DNA of 64,000 bases from Agrypnia vestita (taxonomy: Eukaryota > Arthropoda > Insecta > Trichoptera > Phryganeidae), in contig JADDOH010002293.1 of assembly GCA_016648135.1 (NCBI GenBank), forward strand, positions 1 to 64,000, written 5' to 3'. Every line of letters begins with the position of its first letter. The stretch's first letter is position 1. Below the pieces are notes generated by a model. The model was not told where the DNA came from. It did not search any database and saw only the letters and a program-made list of their open reading frames with translations. A program made the position numbers and the translations under genes. Of this stretch, positions 58,085-64,000 are shown in pieces.

Positions 58085-58870
58085 GTATCATCATCATCAC
58101 TCTTGGCACTACAACCCTTGGTGGGTCTTGGCCTACTCAATAATTTTCCTCTACTCATCTCGGTCTAGTGCCAGCTCTCTCCAGTTCCGAAGCTCTAAGG
58201 CAGAGATGTCTTTGAGGACGTTGTCACTCCATCTTAATTTTGGCCTTCCTAAGCTCCTTCGCCCTATTGGCCTTGAGTTCATCAGGGACTTCGGTGCTTG
58301 ATGCTCGGACATTTTCTACACATGACCCAGCCACCGAAGTCTTCCCAGTTTTGTGACGTTTGGCTCCTTAAATAGAGTATAGAGCTCATTGTTGTAACGT
58401 CTGCGCCAAAGTACATTTTCTAGAACCGGTCCGCAGATACGCCTCAAAATTTTCCTTTCAAAAACGTCCAGTGCTCGCTCATTCCTCTTAGTTGGTACCC
58501 ACGTCTCAGCTGCGTACAAGAGCACTGGCCTAATAAGCGTTTTGTATACTAATATCTTGGTGTTTTTGGACAGCAGTCTGAATTTTTTTTCTTTTGTAGG
58601 TGGAAAAAACAGCGATTTGCGCTCCTCTGTAGTGTTATTGTTGCTTGGTATCAGGGATCCTAGGTATGTAAATCTTGGTACCGTTTCAAAATTTTGACTT
58701 CCACACGAGAGAGTTGGGATTTGTTGGGTGCATCCTACGGCCATGTATTTGGTCTTCTGCTGGTTAACTATGACACCCATGTTTTCGCAATTATGTCGAT
58801 ATCATCAGCGTAAGCTAATAGTTGCACAGAGTTGTCAAATATAGCCCTGTTAAATGCTTCATCAACCGAT
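58085..58870 (-). pseudogene. RTE-like LINE reverse-transcriptase 3' fragment
   Basis: The minus strand carries QLLAYADDIDII (catalytic YADD box, ~58808-58860), then after a frame shift a long open stretch (58316-58780). That stretch reads NQQKTKYMAVG, FTYLGSLI, YKTLIRPVLLYAAETW, FERKILRRICGP and LGRLRWLGHV. It continues into GRPKLRW and NWRELALDR with a stop after LGHV. It ends with GATGATGATGAT at 58089-58100, the microsatellite tail typical of RTE elements. It is 5'-truncated and inactive. Confidence 0.8.
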
Positions 58871-59487
58871 GAGCGCGCATGTAAAGATGTATGAAAGTGG
58901 ACCATGTAATATTGGTGCGCCAGGACCCAGGGCTATCCTCTCTGCCTACGCCTTTCTGTAATCGGCATCGGTTGTTAGTAAGGATTTTCGAGGCCCTGGA
59001 CCCTTCTAGGATAACAGGATGAAAGTAACGCAATTTTTTTATTTGTAATCTATTTTTTTATTTGAATTTATTTCTAAATGTTAAAATGAACGTATGTTGA
59101 TAGAAGATTTTCTTGTAATTAGTTACATTAAATAGTGATTGTTATCGTTTTTAATTTATGAATCGATTCTATTGACCTTAGTAGCCTTCTGACATTAGTT
59201 TATGAAATCTGTTTATATAAATAGATTAAATATTATTATGTACCTACAAGATTGTCACGAATTTCTTGTCATCTAAGTCGTGCTCGATGAATAGCGGCGT
59301 AACATTTAAAACTGCTTTTTCCCTTCATTTCTCTTAATTATGAAAGACATAGTGTCTAAAGACATTGTTCGCCAATAACTAGTTAGGTGCTGTAGTTAAG
59401 ATTTAAATTATAATTTGTTTATACCAGCGTAATGGAGGTTGTGATGATACCTGCACTGCTGTATAAAATACATAATTAATAGTATAT

Positions 59488-59720
59488 AGGGTGTCTCGTA
59501 GCTAGTAGGAAAACATCGGGAGTCTTCTTTATTCAATTTTGAATAGAAAATATTCTTTACACTTTAGGTGGAAGTCGACAGTTACGGAGATAAATCATAT
59601 CAATGTTTGCATTGCAAATCAGACATCAATGTTTGCATTTTTCCACATTTCTGGTTTATCTTTTGTAAAATGTTATAGATTATCATGTAAGTAATTTCTA
59701 TCAAATATTCTAAATTCATT
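59488..59720. repeat. CAGGGTGTC-family MITE, left part
   Basis: It begins AGGGTGTCTCGTAGCTAGTAG (split here as AGGGTGTCTC and GTAGCTAGTAG), then shares CAGTTACGGAGATAAAT with other copies. The right terminus is missing. Confidence 0.55.
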
Positions 59721-59805
59721 CGCTTTGAGACTTACGGAAGTACCTACCAGTCAAGAACCGTATTATTTTATTACACTTTTAATTATATATTTTTGTTTAT
59801 TCTAG

Positions 59806-59990
59806 TTTAATCTGGGGCGACCCACCGGTCGTGGCAATATTGCCAAGATAATACTTCTTGGTCCTCATTCCTCTTACATTCTTAGCACATGTCCAAGTCA
59901 CCTCATATGTGATTTCTCTACAGGCCGAGTATATGACTCACTTCTCACCCTCTCCGCCAGTATGAGTTCCGCTACTCCCCTTAGAAAACT
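59806..59990 (-). pseudogene. LINE fragment (LGHVLRM motif)
   Basis: The minus strand reads MR-LGHVLRM, then RPVGRPRLN, with stops in between. This is the same family as the fragment at 60228-60365. Confidence 0.45.
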
Positions 59991-60227
59991 CTTCTCGGCA
60001 GCCCGTATTTTTACTCACATTCTCCATTAGGATTCATATTTGATGGCCATATCGACGTTCCCCACGTAATCTAAAACATATCATCATAATCTTCATCCCC
60101 TTGTCCGAGTAGGGTCGGGGGCCCAAAGACTCGACAAGGTGCTTCGTATTCTCCTGTCTTGCGGTGCTTCTGCATGAGTCAGCCAGTCTAGACCCATTCT
60201 GTTTTCATACACATTTTTCTGTTGTTT

Positions 60228-60365
60228 CTACCAGCTTAATCTGCGGCGACCCACCGGCCGTCTTTCTTCCGGGGTTGCCAGGAGGATTCTTCTTGGAATT
60301 CGTTCCTCTGAAATTCTCAGCACATGTCCAAGCCACCTCATTTGTGATTTTTCTGTGTTGTCCAA
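60228..60365 (-). pseudogene. LINE fragment (RWLGHVLRI motif)
   Basis: The minus-strand frame reads KSQMRWLGHVLRISEERIPR followed by RPVGRRRLSW. This is the conserved C-terminal block of LINE polymerases. The fragment is about 45 codons long. Confidence 0.55.
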
Positions 60366-60865
60366 GCAGGTAGCTTCATTTGTGATGTTTCTAAAACATC
60401 TACAAAAATGAATTTTACAGGAGAGAGGAATTTCACTGTTTGAAGTTTGGCTTTACATACAAAATGTGCGTATTTGTCCCTCTTTATATCAGTTTTTTTC
60501 TCTGAAAAAAATATTAGTATATTTTTTAAATTTTTGTACTGTGAAGAAGTGTGTTTTCTACGCAAAAAAGTTAAAAATAAATTTTTGGTAGGTATCCGAG
60601 CTCACGTAGGGATCATTGATATATTAGGGCGAGTCTGTACACAGATTTGAAAACAGTCAGTTTGGTCTTGACACTTTTCTCTGACACCGCAGCTCCGAAT
60701 CATCTGTCTATTTCACTTTTCTACCTCCCGTCGCTAGAAATATCCACCCCAAGGTATTTATATGAATTTATCAAAGTGCTTCAGCTGCGTCCCTGCTTAT
60801 TAATCGAGCTCTGCTCTTGGTATCTTTCTACGACTATTACCTCTTTATAATAATATTAAATAAAA

Positions 60866-61302
60866 CTAGCTGTAATCCGCCAAAAATGACGGTATTTTTA
60901 CATTCCGGTTCTAAAGAATAAGTGTTTGCGTATTTTATAGCCGACACTCATGAAATAGATATAACAACTTTTATCAAAAGATTTGAATATTTTTTCTTTA
61001 TTTCCCTTGCCGGCAGTTAAGGGTGCTATTCCAAACCCTGACGATTGGGCGAACCATGAAATGGTTAGCGTCTTTATTTATTATCCTATTTATTACATCA
61101 TGCTATATTTACTGTATTTTTTACGGGTAATGTAGGCTCGGAGTTAGCAACATCTAACGGGGTTTGCTGGCCCGGGGCTCAAGCCCCATCTCCGGCCGTT
61201 AAATTTGTTTTTTTTAGCCGTGAATTTGAACGAAATTACGAAGTTATGGGGACAGACGGATGGAAGGACGGACGGCCAGACCACGAAATTATTATATTTT
61301 GA
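60866..61302 (-). mobile_element. non-autonomous Helitron, family H2, longest copy
   Basis: The minus-strand 5' end is A|TCAAAATATAATAATTTCG at 61302. The 3' end has hairpin CCGTCA-TTTT-TGGCGG, spacer ATTACAG and CTAG|T at 60866-60869. The interior includes GGGCTCAAGCCCCATCTCC. It is 437 bp long without an ORF. Confidence 0.75.
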
Positions 61303-61369
61303 TATGTATGCATTCTATTTAACTGTCTATTTTTGCTCGTTTTAAACTGCTGTCTAAAGTGCTCAGATT

Positions 61370-61570
61370 CCTAACGTCGGTCCGGCAGTGTCTCTCGATA
61401 AGGAGGCGACAACTTGATATTCTCTTCGGCCCATATCTGAGTAGCCGATTCCGGGCGCGCATCGGTGTCGTCCGATCATTGACGTCACAGACAATCAGGT
61501 TCACAGCCCGCACTAAATCGCCCGCCGCTCGTTCCGCCGCGGTCCGACTGGTTGAGTAAATGTTTACAGC
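61370..61570. promoter_or_regulatory. CpG-rich patch with CRE palindrome
   Basis: High CpG with TGACGTCA at 61480-61487. Frames are open on both strands for 66-110 codons. On the minus strand the content (SRTAAERAAGDLVRAVNLIV) is not recognised. It could be a promoter or first exon. Confidence 0.3.
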
Positions 61571-63838
61571 TGTAATGGGCCCAGTGTTGCAACACACGCA
61601 TTTTGACAAGGAACACTTTTTAAACCTTTTGATTACGTAAATTTTAATCACGGCATATATTATGTACCTATTCTTGAATTGCTTGCTTGGTCTAGTAACG
61701 AGACGCCCGCGTGATAATCGAGAGGTTGAAATTAGGCCAGCAAGGTTTCAGTAGCGAGAGCTCTCGGTATCATCGTTAATACTATTGGTCCTACCCCTTG
61801 TACGAGTCTTAGCTTCGTCGTCCGATACGTCCAACAAAAGCGTTAAAATCAAATCAACAATCGAATAAAATAGTCTGCGTTGAAATCGCATAAACGAGGC
61901 AAAAAACATTGTTTTTATTTTTGATGTGTAACACCTTTCCTGCAATCTGTGGCAGTGGTATTGTGAAAAAGGACAGAAATGCGTAACAGGAAATAAGACG
62001 GGGAAGCGCGCGCAATTTTTCATTTGACGATGGAAAAAATCGTGTTATATAAACAAATCAATGTCCAGCAGGTGCCAGTGCGTCCACAGCGAAGACGCAC
62101 ACTTCCAAGAGCCAATGCTTCTGATTTTGTATATGTGCTTCGCCTTCTGGTGTCAAGCGTGTGGATGTTGTAACTTTGATATATTTTGGCTTATATCTTC
62201 GAAACTATCTAATAAATACTTAATTTTTGTTTCATTCGTGGAAATAATAACTACCCTTAATGATTTACATTCTCAAATTTTATATAATTTATGTGATTAT
62301 TTTTAAATATTTATTCAAAGTTTTCATACAATATGTATGGCGACACACTATCGCCAAACCAACACACTTATACGGTACCTACAAAACAAGTTAAATGAAA
62401 TGATAAAAACCCTGCAGAAATTCCAATTGGAATGTTTTCCAATAATTCAAAGGTTTTAATATTATATTTGACTTGTGTTAAAGGGAATGAATTTTTCATA
62501 TTCGATATAAGTTACTGTAATGATAGTCCAACGTTTTACAAAAATAACTCAGAAACATTGAAAAAAAATGCAAATTTTGATGTCGCATTATCTCCAAAAC
62601 TATAGATGGTTGGTTGAACAAGTTCGACTTATAATCAAGGCAGGAATATAGTCCTGCGAGGTTCTTAATGTTTTTCAAATAACCATGTGTTTAACTTCCA
62701 AAAATTTGATAAATGTGATAGTCTATCATGGGTGGAATTGGTGAACGTTACATTGTATCAAGTGATCACTTAAGCCAGCCGCACGATAGGTCGTAAACCC
62801 TATAAACACGCAAAATGACTTTCATTTCTCGTATAAAAATTGCTTCGTCTCAATGAGACATCTATAAAATATCTTGATTACTTATGAGTATGTGAGAATT
62901 TGACTTAAATTAAAATATAATTTAATTTCGTGATACCGTTTAGTTGGAATTATAAACAAAGTCTTTAAACTTCCGACCAGATAAACCCGTTTTGACAGCC
63001 GGTAGCTATTTGTACCTTACAGTAACTATTGTAAAGGTGTGTGCCTAATAAATAGTATTACTTTTTATGTGTTGTTGGAGGTCGTGGCGAGGGTGATGGG
63101 GTCTGCTATACGTATTTATATTATTATCGAAGTAATCGCCCGCCACGTGACTTGGCGCGTTCACCAATATAGTTAAATCGGTAGAATAATGGCAGTCAAA
63201 ACAGTCTTTCGCGCTGTCTAAGGTAAGTATTCGGCTATATTTGGCAGGCACCAGGAATGTTCACCAATATGGGAACAGACTCAATGGTGAATTCTTGTGC
63301 GATGCAAATAAAACACGTATTAATCTTAAGATAAGTGCAGTCATTAGATGTTGAAAAAATTGGTTTTTAGATTGGAGTTTTAGCAATTTGAAGCTAGCGT
63401 GGTAGGACGAATCTTAAAATGAATTTCATTATTCTTTTGCGTATAAAATATCTCAATAACTATCGTGGCGATTTCGTTAAAAATTTGCACAAGTCTTACT
63501 AATAGTTACTAGTTCGTTAGTCAGTCTTACTAATAATATTAACTATGATATAGCACACGATTTTTTTTTGTTCATAAAAACCGCCAATTGTTAATATGAA
63601 TTTTTAACTTCGATCTATTTAGGAACAAAATGAAAATTATTTTTAAACTGCTTTTCCTTGCACGAATTTTTTTTTCCATATCAAGAAAATAATTAACTTT
63701 TAAATTTCACTGAAACCTTGATAAAATGATTATCTCCATCATCCACCACCAGGAGAAGGAAGCACCTTTGCGGGACAGCACATAACTTCGCCATTTTGAG
63801 ATTTTCAAAATAATTTGTTAATGAAGTAATATTAACCA
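61571..63838. other. no gene seen
   Basis: AT-rich. It contains an inverted CAGGGTGTC-MITE interior near 62.46-62.65 kb (TTTTGATGTCGCATTATCTC). Nothing else can be supported. Confidence 0.4.
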
Positions 63839-64000
63839 CTAGCTGTGCCCGCGCGGCTTCGCACGCATAGATTTTTTGTACACTGTTTGGATCGTCATAG
63901 AACTTTCGCGAACCTTCTAGAACATTCTCCTTCCAGAACTTTCAAGAAATTTACCGAATGTACAGGAACCTTCTAGACACACCGACACATTCCGCCACTT
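63839..64000 (-). mobile_element. Helitron-like element with heat-shock elements, cut by window end
   Basis: The minus-strand 3' end is GTGC...GGGCACAG CTAG|T at 63839-63842. The body is the reverse complement of 13990-14148, with TTCTAGAACATTC and TTCCAGAACTTTCAAGAA. It continues beyond the window. Confidence 0.65.

Noticed and set aside
58316..58780. Intact reverse-transcriptase gene
   Set aside because: Only the C-terminal third remains, the YADD box is in another frame and a stop follows LGHV.

Overview
The window is AT-rich insect nuclear DNA, most likely from a moth or butterfly. Genes are small, have short introns, and are buried in dense transposon debris. The lepidopteran guess is inference. 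It rests on a cecropia-type mariner, on CTAG-ended Helitrons whose 3' end has the GTGCCCGCGCGGCTTCGC-like form, on several LINE relics, and on tRNA-derived SINEs. No bacterial features, rRNA genes or CRISPR arrays are present.

Supported genes. (1) At 407-796 on the minus strand is a GC-rich single-exon CDS for a 129-aa protein that I do not recognise. It has a CpG-rich upstream patch and a poly(A) signal. (2) At 10064-10552 on the plus strand is a two-exon gene for the RNase P/MRP subunit Rpp14 (109 aa). A 6-codon uORF runs into its start codon (ATGA overlap). Its stop codon is followed at once by a strong splice donor, and two further exons (10838-10990 and 11201-11337) continue the same reading frame for 96 codons. 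(3) At 13643-15211 on the plus strand is CHCHD4/Mia40 (147 aa, CPC plus twin CX9C), the oxidoreductase of mitochondrial intermembrane-space import. (4) At 17783-17844 on the plus strand is a possible first coding exon with a strong donor. I found no matching downstream exon.

The rest is mobile and repetitive DNA. An apparently intact mariner (26073-27357) has an open 339-aa D,D34D transposase, 29-bp terminal inverted repeats and a TA duplication. It sits inside one copy of a small Helitron family. That family has about eight copies here, with boundaries A|TC...hairpin...CTAG|T. A second CTAG|T-ended family carries heat-shock-element arrays. One copy, inside the CHCHD4 intron, has six perfect alternating GAA/TTC units. 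Other elements are TA-flanked MITEs, foldback elements, degenerate LINE fragments (most antisense), tandem arrays (64-bp, 148-bp, 96-bp and about 63-bp units), SINEs and GC-rich patches with CRE palindromes.

The most unusual signal is a recurrent hammerhead-ribozyme-like architecture. It is a CTGANGA core, a short stem II, GAA, a tiny self-complementary stem III, the cleavage-site nucleotide, and a 3-4 bp stem I. It occurs in at least five otherwise different repeat families (near 14.4, 22.2, 23.1, 43.6, 43.8, 45.65 and 57.26 kb), with decayed relatives at 20.2, 32.0 and 41.0 kb. Penelope-like retroelements are known to carry such ribozymes. Here the motif also sits in palindromic, MITE-like units without any visible coding region.
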